Below the pieces are notes generated by a model. That model did not search any database and was not told where the DNA came from. It saw nothing but the letters and a program-made list of their open reading frames with translations. A program made the position numbers and the translations under genes. From positions 29,761 through 37,628 of the forward strand of contig DJBQ01000049.1 in the NCBI GenBank assembly GCA_002430125.1: DNA of 7,868 nt, read 5' to 3'. Shown piece after piece: positions 1 to 6,820 of the stretch (within the stretch, counting starts at the first letter, position 1; every line of letters starts with the position of its first letter). The DNA is from Rhodobacterales bacterium UBA5972. Lineage in GTDB: Bacteria > Pseudomonadota > Alphaproteobacteria > Rhodobacterales > Rhodobacteraceae.

Positions 1-164
1 GGAAGGTGTTTGAAAAGTATAGTTACAAAACAATAGTTTGTGCTGCTGGGTTCTTCAAAGTTACTCCGATTGATATTTTCTTCAGAAGAAGCGGACACTG
101 AGGTCGTGTGTCATCCCTGGAAAATCCCGTCCAAGTTTCCACGCGCATCCGCTACTTGACGTCT

Positions 165-1163
165 TTAGCTGTCGTCCTGTACCTTCAACGGTTGCGCACG
201 TAAAATGCTTGCGGTTCCTTCAATGTAGGTGATCAACTTGTTAAGATGCCCTAGAACACTGGCGGCTTCCTCGTTGCTCATAAACACCTGCTCTCCATGC
301 ATTGCCATCTGCCGGCTTTTCCAGACGCGATTAATTGCTTTCGAAGGCACGCCATTTTGGATATTCAAGTCACTTCGAATTGCCTTAGAAACTGCATTGT
401 AGCGTTGCATGTAGACTGAATCGCTGGCCGGATTTAGCGAAAGCTTGGATATAGCAAGATGCCAGAGGAACCACGAACCGGCTTCAATTGAATTGGACGC
501 GGAGATCTGCATTTCGTGGTGGCGATGCTCGGAAAGATGACGTCTCGCGTCGAGGTAGTTTCGATAGTAAAAGGGCAAAACAGCACGTGTTTTGATGTGA
601 TTTTGTTCTATCTTGATAGGTCTGCCGACAAATTGTGGAAATAGAGTCGACCGAAAATGCTCGATACCGCTTGTTACTTCAAGGATTGTCATCTGCTCGA
701 TGTCAAAAAAAGAGATGTTTCGCAGCATGTACTGAGGTGCTTCGTTCGCTCTTGCTAAGTCAATGATGCGGTTTAGTTCCCCCAAAATAATTGCCTGACA
801 CGCGGTATGCGAATGTAACCAGAGGTTATTGCCAAACAACGGATCGAAGCGTGAAAGTTCGCCCGAAATAGGAAGGGTCAAGTCCAGCACCACTTCACAT
901 TTTAGAAGCGATGGGAGCGAAGGATACATCGAAACAATTCCATGCATCTTTAAGCCCGTGCCGGAACTATCGTTGAACTTTCGTGTGTTCGACGAGATGC
1001 GAAACGATACAGGAAATTCACCTTTCCAAATTTCACTGGACACGACTTGGTCGCGTATTTCTGGAAATGGAGTGCCAAGCATTATTCGGAACCGAACACA
1101 GTCCGGAAATATGTCAAAAAGATTATTGCTGTTAATCAACCCCCCTGATCGCTCACTTGGCAT
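165..1163 (-). CDS. Uncharacterised 332-residue protein, possible C-terminal HEPN-like domain
   Basis: I do not recognise this family. The chosen ATG has a clear Shine-Dalgarno (AAGGGAG) seven bases upstream; a TTG just before it is in frame but only four bases from that site. No signal peptide or membrane segment is evident, so it is probably cytoplasmic. Residues about 20-200 look mixed alpha/beta with no motif I can name. From about 225 the protein becomes helical, and R284-QMAM-H289 followed by Gly gives an R-x4-H pattern, sitting before a last helix as in HEPN or DUF4145-like domains. The second motif residue is Gln rather than the usual Asn, Asp or His, and another R-x4-H (R208/H213) occurs by chance or otherwise, so this is weak evidence. 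GC is lower than in the neighbours (38-55% in 60-base blocks counted by hand, against 55-60% in gpmI and the methyltransferase), suggesting transfer. It starts 31 bases after the methyltransferase stop, on the same strand. That it is a real gene is likely; its function is unknown. Confidence 0.8.
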   Translation of the reverse strand: MPSERSGGLINSNNLFDIFPDCVRFRIMLGTPFPEIRDQVVSSEIWKGEFPVSFRISSNTRKFNDSSGTGLKMHGIVSMYPSLPSLLKCEVVLDLTLPISGELSRFDPLFGNNLWLHSHTACQAIILGELNRIIDLARANEAPQYMLRNISFFDIEQMTILEVTSGIEHFRSTLFPQFVGRPIKIEQNHIKTRAVLPFYYRNYLDARRHLSEHRHHEMQISASNSIEAGSWFLWHLAISKLSLNPASDSVYMQRYNAVSKAIRSDLNIQNGVPSKAINRVWKSRQMAMHGEQVFMSNEEAASVLGHLNKLITYIEGTASILRAQPLKVQDDS

Positions 1164-1170
1164 CAAAACA

Positions 1171-1177
1171 CTCCCTT
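1171..1177 (-). promoter_or_regulatory. Shine-Dalgarno of the uncharacterised 332-residue gene
   Basis: AAGGGAG on the minus strand, seven bases before the ATG at 1163-1161. It favours that ATG over the TTG immediately before it, and supports independent translation of this gene even if it is read from an upstream transcript. Confidence 0.6.
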
Positions 1178-1194
1178 GTTCGATGACTCCGGCC

Positions 1195-2070
1195 CTAGCC
1201 CGACACCGTCAGCTTCACCATAACATAGGTATTATACCGGCAGAAGTTTTCCGAGCTGCGGACTTTTTCGTTCAGCCTTTGGTCGATCCGCGCGCGGCGG
1301 CGTTTGCTGAACAGCAGCTTTACCATTTGGCGCAGGGTGCCGCGCATTAAGGGGTGCGAAGCGGCGATGCCGGTGTCTATGCAGGTGATGGCGTGGCCGA
1401 TGACGTTGAACAATTCCTGCTCGACATCAACCGAGGGGGCGACGGCGGTTGTGATGTCTTCGAGCGATCCGACGGTCAGCGGATGGCTGGCGATTGCCGC
1501 GTGAAAGTCGCTGAGGGCATGGCCGCCGCCGACTTTGGCACCTTCATCCGTGGCCGCAAAAAATGCCGGGGTGCGAAAGCAATCAGCGATGATGATTGCA
1601 CCATCCGGGGCCAGAAGTGCTTGGGCTTTGGGGAGTGACTCGGTTAACGGGATGTACTGAAAGCTTTCCGAGAACAGGCAGATATCGAAGGTTTTCCCGG
1701 ATTGGAAATCTTCAAAAAGGCATTCGTGCACTGTCGCTGTCGGGCCAGCGTTTTCGCGGCAGCGCTGGGCCAGAAAGGGGCTGGGGATGACGATGTCGAC
1801 GTGATGGCCCATGGCGACCAGTTTCTTGGCGGTTTCACCGGCGCCGCCACCAATATCAAGGATGCGCAGGTTCTTGCGTTTGGGTAAAAGCCGGAACAGT
1901 TTTTCGGTATAAGCTTCCTGCGCGCGACCGATATTTTCAGCGCAAACATTCCAGGCGGGATCCCACAGGCCGTAATGCAGGTTCTCCTTGCCGGTCAGGA
2001 ATTTTGAGAAGGCCAGACCGATATCGAGACCGATGGCGCGGGTGTCGGTCCTTTTTTTGGGTTTTGCCAT
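1195..2070 (-). CDS. Class I SAM-dependent methyltransferase, substrate unknown
   Basis: A 291-residue soluble protein with a Rossmann-type methyltransferase core. Motif I is LDIGGGAGE at 71-79, which binds S-adenosylmethionine. Strand 2 follows at 91-96 (VDIVIPS) and lacks the acidic residue at its end that many class I enzymes use to hold the ribose. FSESFQYIPL at 133-142 is the motif IV/post-IV region, and PDGAIIIADCFR at 155-166 is the usual strand after a Pro-Asp-Gly turn. The LHYGLWDP segment at 31-38, before the core, recalls small-molecule and lipid methyltransferases of the cyclopropane-synthase/sterol-methyltransferase type, but I cannot assign a substrate. The C-terminal part (about 245-275) is very basic. 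The N-terminus is Lys-rich and encoded over a run of seven A. The start ATG is preceded at ten bases by AAGGCGG, a moderate ribosome binding site. It lies 75 bases after rppH and may share its transcript. The family call is firm; the role is open. Confidence 0.85.
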   Translation of the reverse strand: MAKPKKRTDTRAIGLDIGLAFSKFLTGKENLHYGLWDPAWNVCAENIGRAQEAYTEKLFRLLPKRKNLRILDIGGGAGETAKKLVAMGHHVDIVIPSPFLAQRCRENAGPTATVHECLFEDFQSGKTFDICLFSESFQYIPLTESLPKAQALLAPDGAIIIADCFRTPAFFAATDEGAKVGGGHALSDFHAAIASHPLTVGSLEDITTAVAPSVDVEQELFNVIGHAITCIDTGIAASHPLMRGTLRQMVKLLFSKRRRARIDQRLNEKVRSSENFCRYNTYVMVKLTVSG

Positions 2071-2145
2071 TGGAAACGTGCCGCCTTGTCTGAGGTCGTG
2101 GTGGCTTAGCCAATGTTGCAGCAGAGGGGAAGGGGAAATCCTGCG

Positions 2146-2631
2146 TCAGGTGACCTGTGCGTGGAATTCACGGATAACCCGTTCGTAGGTGTCGCGCTTG
2201 AAGGGTACGATGCGTGACAGCAGTTCCTCGGGGGCAAGCCAGCACCAGCGGTTGAATTCGGGTTCGGCGGTTTGGATGTTGATCAGGGTGTCGTCGCCCA
2301 GAAACCGCATCAGGAACCAGCGTTGTTTCTGGCCGCGATAGCGACCTTTCCACAGTTTCGGCACCAGGTAATGCGGTAACTCATAGGGAATCCAGTCGGC
2401 AGTTTCCGCCAGGACTTCTACGGCGTTGGCGGGAATTCCGGTTTCTTCTTCCAGTTCGCGCAGGGCGGCATCGCGGGGGTCTTCGTTTGCCTCGACGCCA
2501 CCTTGCGGCATCTGCCAGGCATCCAGTGCGCTGTCGATGCGCTGTCCGGCAAATATCCGGCCTTCGCGGTTGCAGATCATGATGCCGACGCAGGGCCTGT
2601 AGGGCAGCGCGTTGATCTGTTCAGGTGTCAT
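2146..2631 (-). CDS. rppH: RNA pyrophosphohydrolase RppH (Nudix hydrolase)
   Basis: RppH removes pyrophosphate from the 5'-triphosphate end of mRNA, creating a monophosphate end that RNase E-type enzymes attack; it acts in the cytoplasm. With the start used here the protein has 161 residues, usual for the family. A complete Nudix box (G-x5-E-x7-REL-x-EE-x-G-I) spans residues 44-66, with E59, E62 and E63 as expected metal ligands. It is preceded by DAWQMPQGG at 37-45, the RppH/Ap4A-hydrolase signature. W130, C131 and W132 fall in the C-terminal helix-strand region near a further likely catalytic Glu (E125). An in-frame ATG 18 bases upstream (2649) would add MKDRSA. I prefer the inner ATG because relatives typically begin MTPE close to the PYRPCVG segment, but neither start has a good Shine-Dalgarno. 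A strong hairpin lies just upstream, after ctpA. Confidence 0.95.
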   Translation of the reverse strand: MTPEQINALPYRPCVGIMICNREGRIFAGQRIDSALDAWQMPQGGVEANEDPRDAALRELEEETGIPANAVEVLAETADWIPYELPHYLVPKLWKGRYRGQKQRWFLMRFLGDDTLINIQTAEPEFNRWCWLAPEELLSRIVPFKRDTYERVIREFHAQVT

Positions 2632-2658
2632 GGCTGATCTGTCTTTCATTTAATCGCC

Positions 2659-2692
2659 GTCTGGCAGGCAGGCGGTTGCCCGTCTGCCAGAC
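2659..2692 (-). promoter_or_regulatory. Strong RNA hairpin between ctpA and rppH
   Basis: In the minus-strand transcript this 34-base segment folds into a 15-pair stem with a four-base loop (AACC): 13 Watson-Crick pairs, one G-U and one C-A mismatch. It fills most of the 56 bases between the ctpA stop and the outer possible rppH ATG. No U-run follows (the next bases are GGCGAUUAAAUG), so it is not a classical Rho-independent terminator. Plausible roles are protection of the 3' end of the upstream mRNA, an RNase processing site, or control of rppH translation. The pairing is seen directly; the role is inferred. Confidence 0.55.
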
Positions 2693-2705
2693 AATTTCCA
2701 CCGGC

Positions 2706-4037
2706 CTAATTTGCCTTTTTAAGCACCGAAAGGCCGCGCAGCAAGTCCAGCGCATAGGACATCTGATAATCCTCATCGCGTTTCTTGGCGGTTTCTTCCT
2801 GCAAACGACGCTCTTCCTGAAGCTGGTTTTTCTCGTCTTCGGTCAGGCTGTCATTCGACAGACTGCCGCGAAGGCCCGCTTCGGTGCGTTGTTTGCGTTT
2901 GGATTCTTCGTCAGCGGTTTCAACACCTTGTGGGCGCTGTTCGACCAGAATGTCCGGCGAGACACCCAGATTTTGGATCGACCGGCCTGATGGCGTGTAA
3001 TAGCGCGCGGTTGTCAGGCGCATCGCCCCGTCACCTTGCAGCGGCATGATGGTTTGCACAGAGCCTTTGCCAAAACTGTTGGTGCCAACAATAACGGCGC
3101 GACGATGATCTTTGAGCGCGCCTGCGACGATTTCCGATGCCGAGGCAGAACCGCCGTTGATCAAGACCACAATCGGTTTGCCGTCGGTCAGATCGCCCGG
3201 CGTAGCGTTATAGCGTTCGCTGTCTTTTGCGTCGCGCCCGCGGGTTGAGACGATTTCGCCTTTATCAAGGAACGCGTCAGACACCCGGATCGCCTGATTA
3301 AGCAAACCGCCCGGATTGTTGCGCAGGTCCAGAACAACGCCATTGATGTTGTCGATGCCACCGGCTTCGGTGATGGCCTTTTTCAGGCCGTCTTGCAGAT
3401 TTGCATAGGTCTGATCGGTGAACGAACTGATCCGCAAGATAACGGCGTCTGCTTCGGTGCGCACTTTGACGGCGGCAATCTTGATGGTGTCGCGAATGAT
3501 CGACACGTCAAAGGGTTCATCAATATCTTTGCGCAACACAGTGATGACAATTTCCGACCCAACCGGGCCGCGCATCATGTCGACCGCTTCGTTCAGGTTC
3601 AGGCCTTTGACGGCTTCACCGTTAACATGGGTGATCAGGTCGCCCGATTGGATGCCGGCCTCGGCAGCCGGGGTTCCGTCGATTGGCGACACGACTTTGA
3701 TATAGCCGTCTTCCTGTGTCACTTCGATGCCCAGACCGCCGAATTCACCGCGAGTTTGCACCTGCATGTTGTCAAAGTCTTTGGGCGGCAAATAGCTGGA
3801 ATGCGGGTCAAGTGAGGTCAGCATGCCATTGATCGCGGCTTCGATCAGCTCGGCTTCATCGACTTCTTCGACATATTGACTGCGGATGCGTTCGAAAATA
3901 TCGCCGAACAGGTCAAGCTGTTCATAGGTCGATTTTTTACGGCTTGCCTCGTCGGCGATCAGCGGACCTGCGATTTGTGATGTCAGGATTGCACCGGCGA
4001 GGATGCCTCCGATTGCGGCCATTAGGTGTTTGTTCAT
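2706..4037 (-). CDS. ctpA: S41 family C-terminal processing protease CtpA
   Basis: A periplasmic serine protease that cleaves near protein C-termini; relatives trim or degrade envelope proteins, including cell-wall hydrolases. It has 443 residues. An N-terminal hydrophobic segment (about 6-27) serves as signal peptide or membrane anchor. A PDZ domain lies at about 95-175 (GGLGIEV at 100-106), which recruits the substrate C-terminus. The S41 core follows, with VLDLRNNPGG at 235-244, the nucleophile S299 in GGSASASE, and the general base K324 in SFGKGS. The 25-residue Ser-to-Lys distance equals that of E. coli Prc. Residues 375-425 form a charged, Glu/Lys/Arg-rich tail, likely helical. The gene starts eight bases after the envC stop with an AGGAAAAGAG ribosome binding site reaching into that stop, so the two are surely co-expressed. 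The pairing with a LytM amidase activator is common in alphaproteobacteria and suggests a joint role in peptidoglycan remodelling. Confidence 0.96.
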   Translation of the reverse strand: MNKHLMAAIGGILAGAILTSQIAGPLIADEASRKKSTYEQLDLFGDIFERIRSQYVEEVDEAELIEAAINGMLTSLDPHSSYLPPKDFDNMQVQTRGEFGGLGIEVTQEDGYIKVVSPIDGTPAAEAGIQSGDLITHVNGEAVKGLNLNEAVDMMRGPVGSEIVITVLRKDIDEPFDVSIIRDTIKIAAVKVRTEADAVILRISSFTDQTYANLQDGLKKAITEAGGIDNINGVVLDLRNNPGGLLNQAIRVSDAFLDKGEIVSTRGRDAKDSERYNATPGDLTDGKPIVVLINGGSASASEIVAGALKDHRRAVIVGTNSFGKGSVQTIMPLQGDGAMRLTTARYYTPSGRSIQNLGVSPDILVEQRPQGVETADEESKRKQRTEAGLRGSLSNDSLTEDEKNQLQEERRLQEETAKKRDEDYQMSYALDLLRGLSVLKKAN

Positions 4038-4045
4038 CTCTTTTC

Positions 4046-5185
4046 CTATTTATCTGCCAAGGCGAACCATGCCCCCGGATCGACTGGGTTACGATCCTGT
4101 CTGATCTCTATATAAAGGGTTTCCTGACGAATTTCGCCATTTCCCTGTGACGCCTCGACCAGAAAATCCCTGGCTGCGGGGTCTGAGCCACGCAAAAGTC
4201 CGACGGGGTCTCCTGCGGAAAGAATCTGACCGACCTCTCCGTATACTTCTCCTAACCCAGCGAGAACTATCAGGTAACCCGCTTCCGGCTCAAGGATAAT
4301 CACATTACCGTAGTCAAGCAGTGGGCCAAGATAGCGAATTGTTGCCGCAAATGGGGCTGTGACCAGTGAAACCGACCGGGCCGACAGGATAATGCCGGGG
4401 TGACGCAGGCCAGAGGCGTCCGCTTCGTTGAACCGCCGCAGCAGCGCGCCAAATACCGGTAAAGGGATTTTGCCGCGCGCCGCCGCGAAACTTGCGGGGA
4501 CCTCAGGCGCGCTGTCAAAAGGCAAATCAGCCAATCCGTGCGCAAAGCCGTTTAGGGTTTCGCTGTTACGCAGCAACGTATCCAATTGTTCGGCATCGGA
4601 AATGAAACGCTTTGGCAGGTTCGTGCGCTCGCCGATGGCTTTGGTCAAAGCAACACGGGCGTCCTGAACGGCCTTCAGACCGGATTCAAGATCGTCTTTG
4701 GCGGCGGTTTGAAGGGCTTGCAAAAGCATCATTTCTTCAAGTTCGGCGCGCAGATCTTCGGCGCGGCGCAGCAGTGACGGTGTCACCTCGGACAATATCT
4801 GACCAGACCGGGCGGTGTCCAGAGGTCCCGATGGGTGGATCAGCAGCAGGGGCGTCGAGGCGCGCTCCAGGGTTTGCAGAACACCCAGTAATTGCGAAAG
4901 CTGGTTACGCCGTGCCTCGATTTGCAGTTTCAGGGAATACTCACGAATGGCGGCCCGTCGCAGACTTTCGCGCATCGCCTGAAGGCCTTGTTCATAGGCC
5001 CGGATCGTATTGCTGAGGGCGCTGACGCGATCACGGGCTTCGCGCGCGTCGGTCAAGGCCTGCGTCGCTGCGCGCAAGTTTTCGGCGGCATTGCGGGCGG
5101 CAAAAACGGGCTCGTCGCTGGCGGCCAACGCAAGGTTGGGCAAGGTCAGGCATAAAGCCAGCGTAAGGGCGCGTGCGATCTTCAT
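4046..5185 (-). CDS. envC: EnvC-like murein hydrolase activator (degenerate LytM/M23 domain)
   Basis: EnvC-type proteins sit in the periplasm and switch on cell-wall amidases at division; they do not cut peptidoglycan themselves. The 379-residue protein begins with a signal peptide (1-21, ending ALA-A). Two long heptad-like helical stretches at about 30-110 and 138-190 match the coiled-coil region of EnvC. The C-terminal domain at about 255-375 has the LytM fold pattern, with RHPGIILSA at 261-269, DYGNVIILEP at 291-300 and LYIEIR at 357-362. The zinc ligands of active M23 peptidases are absent: no H-x-H triad is present (YLIVLAGLGEV at 304-314 stands in that place) and H262 lacks its partner Asp. 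This supports an activator rather than a hydrolase. Its ATG overlaps the gpmI TGA by four bases (ATGA), and no good ribosome binding site is seen, so translation is probably coupled to gpmI. Confidence 0.92.
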   Translation of the reverse strand: MKIARALTLALCLTLPNLALAASDEPVFAARNAAENLRAATQALTDAREARDRVSALSNTIRAYEQGLQAMRESLRRAAIREYSLKLQIEARRNQLSQLLGVLQTLERASTPLLLIHPSGPLDTARSGQILSEVTPSLLRRAEDLRAELEEMMLLQALQTAAKDDLESGLKAVQDARVALTKAIGERTNLPKRFISDAEQLDTLLRNSETLNGFAHGLADLPFDSAPEVPASFAAARGKIPLPVFGALLRRFNEADASGLRHPGIILSARSVSLVTAPFAATIRYLGPLLDYGNVIILEPEAGYLIVLAGLGEVYGEVGQILSAGDPVGLLRGSDPAARDFLVEASQGNGEIRQETLYIEIRQDRNPVDPGAWFALADK

Positions 5186-6705
5186 GGCAAAAGCAAACTT
5201 TGGCCGGTCATTTCCGGGGGCTGCGGAAGACCCATCAATTGCAGAAGTGTGGGGGCGAGATCGGCCAATCGCCCGCCTTTGCGCAATGTCGCGTTCTGCG
5301 GGCCGCCGACCAGAATTACCGGCACCGGGTTGGTTGTATGGGCGGTGTGCGGGTTGCCGGTTTCCGGGTCAACCATGGTTTCGCAATTGCCGTGATCGGC
5401 GGTGATGATCATTGCACCACCTGCCTGCGCCAGCGCTTTGATGGTGGAGTTTAGGCCATGGTCCACAGCCTCGCAGGCGGCGATTGCCGCCGACTGATCG
5501 CCGGTGTGGCCGACCATATCGGGGTTCGCGTAATTCACCACGATCAGATCATACCCGTGTTCGATCGCCGCCACCAAACGATCTGTCACTTCAACTGACG
5601 ACATTTCCGGCTGCAAATCATAGGTCGCGACTTTGGGAGATTTGGGCATCATCCGATCTTCGCCTTTTTCTGGCGTCTCCTGACCGCCATTCAGGAAAAA
5701 TGTGACATGCGGGTATTTTTCGGTTTCCGCCAGTCGGAACTGGGATTTGCCATGGATGGCCACCCAATGGCCCAGCGTGTTGATGATGTTTGCCTTGGGG
5801 AACAGCACATCCATATAGGCGTTGTGCTGGTCGGAATAGCTGGCCATGCCGGCCATCGCTGCCAGTTCGGCGCGTTTGCTGATCTCAAAAGCATCGAATG
5901 TTTTGTCGCCAAGGGCGGCCATGAGTTCGCGCGCCCGGTCGGCCCGAAAGTTAAGGCACAAAATGCCGTCGCCGTCTTTTGTGCCTTGGTAGGTGCCGAT
6001 CACCGTGGGCGAAATGAACTCGTCGCTTTCGCCGCGGGCGGTGGCATCTGTAATCGCCTGCGCCGGATTGGCAGCTGCGTGACCTTTTGCGTGCACAATT
6101 GCGTCATAGGCCAGTTTGACGCGCCCCCAGCGGTTGTCGCGGTCAAGGGCGTAAAACCTGCCGATGACCGTGGCGATACTGGCGTTTGACGGGCTGGCTG
6201 CGGCCAGTGTGGCAAGATCATTTGCAGCAGAACCCGGAGGCACATCGCGCCCATCGGTCAGCGCGTGGATGTTGACAGGCACCCCGGCTGCGGCAATCAC
6301 ATTTGCGGCAGCGATCAAGTGGTTGATATGCGCGTGAACTCCGCCATACGAGGCCAGCCCGATCAGATGCGCAGTGCCGCCCGTGGATTTAAGCTTTGCG
6401 ATGAACGCGACCAAAGCCGGATTGCTGGCAAAGCTGCCGTCTTCTATCGCCAGATCAATTTTACCAAGATCCATCGACACAACCCGGCCAGCACCGATGT
6501 TCATATGCCCGACTTCGGAATTTCCCATTTGCCCATCCGGCAAGCCGACATCACGGCCACAGGTTTTGAGCGTGGCGTTTGGGCAGGTCGCCATCAGGCG
6601 ATCAAATGTTGGGGTATTGGCAAGTACCGGTGCATTATTCGCGCGTTCCGTCCGAAGGCCCCAGCCATCAAGGATGCACAGAATAACAGGTTTCGGGGTC
6701 GTCAT
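5182..6705 (-). CDS. gpmI: 2,3-bisphosphoglycerate-independent phosphoglycerate mutase
   Basis: It interconverts 3- and 2-phosphoglycerate in glycolysis and gluconeogenesis through a phosphoserine intermediate, with two manganese ions. The 507 residues match the family length. Visible landmarks of this alkaline-phosphatase superfamily enzyme are ILDGWG at 11-16 (metal ligand D13), GNSEVGHMNIGAGR at 61-74 (nucleophile S63), HALTDGRD at 147-154 and FRADRAR at 253-259 for substrate binding, NPDMVGHTGD at 394-403 (D396, H400), TADHGN at 435-440 (D437, H438) and HTAHTTNPVP at 453-462 (H456). All expected catalytic residues appear present. The phosphatase domain is split around the inserted transferase domain (about 77-310), as usual. 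The ATG has no strong Shine-Dalgarno. The 115-base gap before it is the largest inside the cluster and may hold its own promoter, though none stands out. Its stop overlaps the start of envC. Confidence 0.97.
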   Translation of the reverse strand: MTTPKPVILCILDGWGLRTERANNAPVLANTPTFDRLMATCPNATLKTCGRDVGLPDGQMGNSEVGHMNIGAGRVVSMDLGKIDLAIEDGSFASNPALVAFIAKLKSTGGTAHLIGLASYGGVHAHINHLIAAANVIAAAGVPVNIHALTDGRDVPPGSAANDLATLAAASPSNASIATVIGRFYALDRDNRWGRVKLAYDAIVHAKGHAAANPAQAITDATARGESDEFISPTVIGTYQGTKDGDGILCLNFRADRARELMAALGDKTFDAFEISKRAELAAMAGMASYSDQHNAYMDVLFPKANIINTLGHWVAIHGKSQFRLAETEKYPHVTFFLNGGQETPEKGEDRMMPKSPKVATYDLQPEMSSVEVTDRLVAAIEHGYDLIVVNYANPDMVGHTGDQSAAIAACEAVDHGLNSTIKALAQAGGAMIITADHGNCETMVDPETGNPHTAHTTNPVPVILVGGPQNATLRKGGRLADLAPTLLQLMGLPQPPEMTGQSLLLP

Positions 6706-6820
6706 ATGCTCGAATTTTCCGCGTTTCCTAGGGTTCTAGGCCCTGGACGGGAAAGAGGCAACTGTAAGGGTATTCACAAACGGTTTTTGTCGGCAGGCAG
6801 GCGATGGGGTTTCGGTTGGA

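Noticed and set aside
78..90. Perfect 13-base palindrome TTCTTCAGAAGAA downstream of the uncharacterised gene.
   Set aside because: As RNA it gives at most a five-pair A-U-rich stem with a three-base loop and no U-run after it on the minus strand, so it is not a credible terminator.
3..101. Plus-strand open frame entering from the left edge and ending at TGA (99-101), about 32 codons.
   Set aside because: It is too short to tell from chance in this AT-richer stretch, has no recognisable motif, and no start or ribosome binding site is visible. It could be the end of a convergent gene, but I cannot support it.
829..1350. Plus-strand open frame of 173 codons spanning the uncharacterised gene and the methyltransferase end.
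   Set aside because: It crosses two better-supported minus-strand genes, has no recognisable domain, and looks like an antisense shadow.
2049..2057. Run of seven A near the start of the methyltransferase, as a possible slippage or frameshift site.
   Set aside because: The frame downstream is intact, the run is short, and it encodes a normal Lys-rich N-terminus; the slippery heptamer is not in the reading phase expected for programmed -1 shifting.
2102..2112. TGGCTTAGCCA dyad in the rppH-methyltransferase gap.
   Set aside because: It is only four usable stem pairs with a three-base loop and has no U-run; it is too small to call a terminator or operator.
6763..6791. TTGTGA in the rlmH-gpmI gap as a possible -35 box for a gpmI promoter.
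   Set aside because: It matches only four of six bases and the segment 17 bases downstream (TCTTTC) is not a convincing -10 box.
2664..6806. The 12-base string GGCAGGCAGGCG occurs both in the ctpA-rppH hairpin and in the rlmH-gpmI gap.
   Set aside because: It is a simple GGCA repeat, the second copy has no matching arm for a hairpin, and two copies in a GC-rich window are not evidence of a dispersed repeat.
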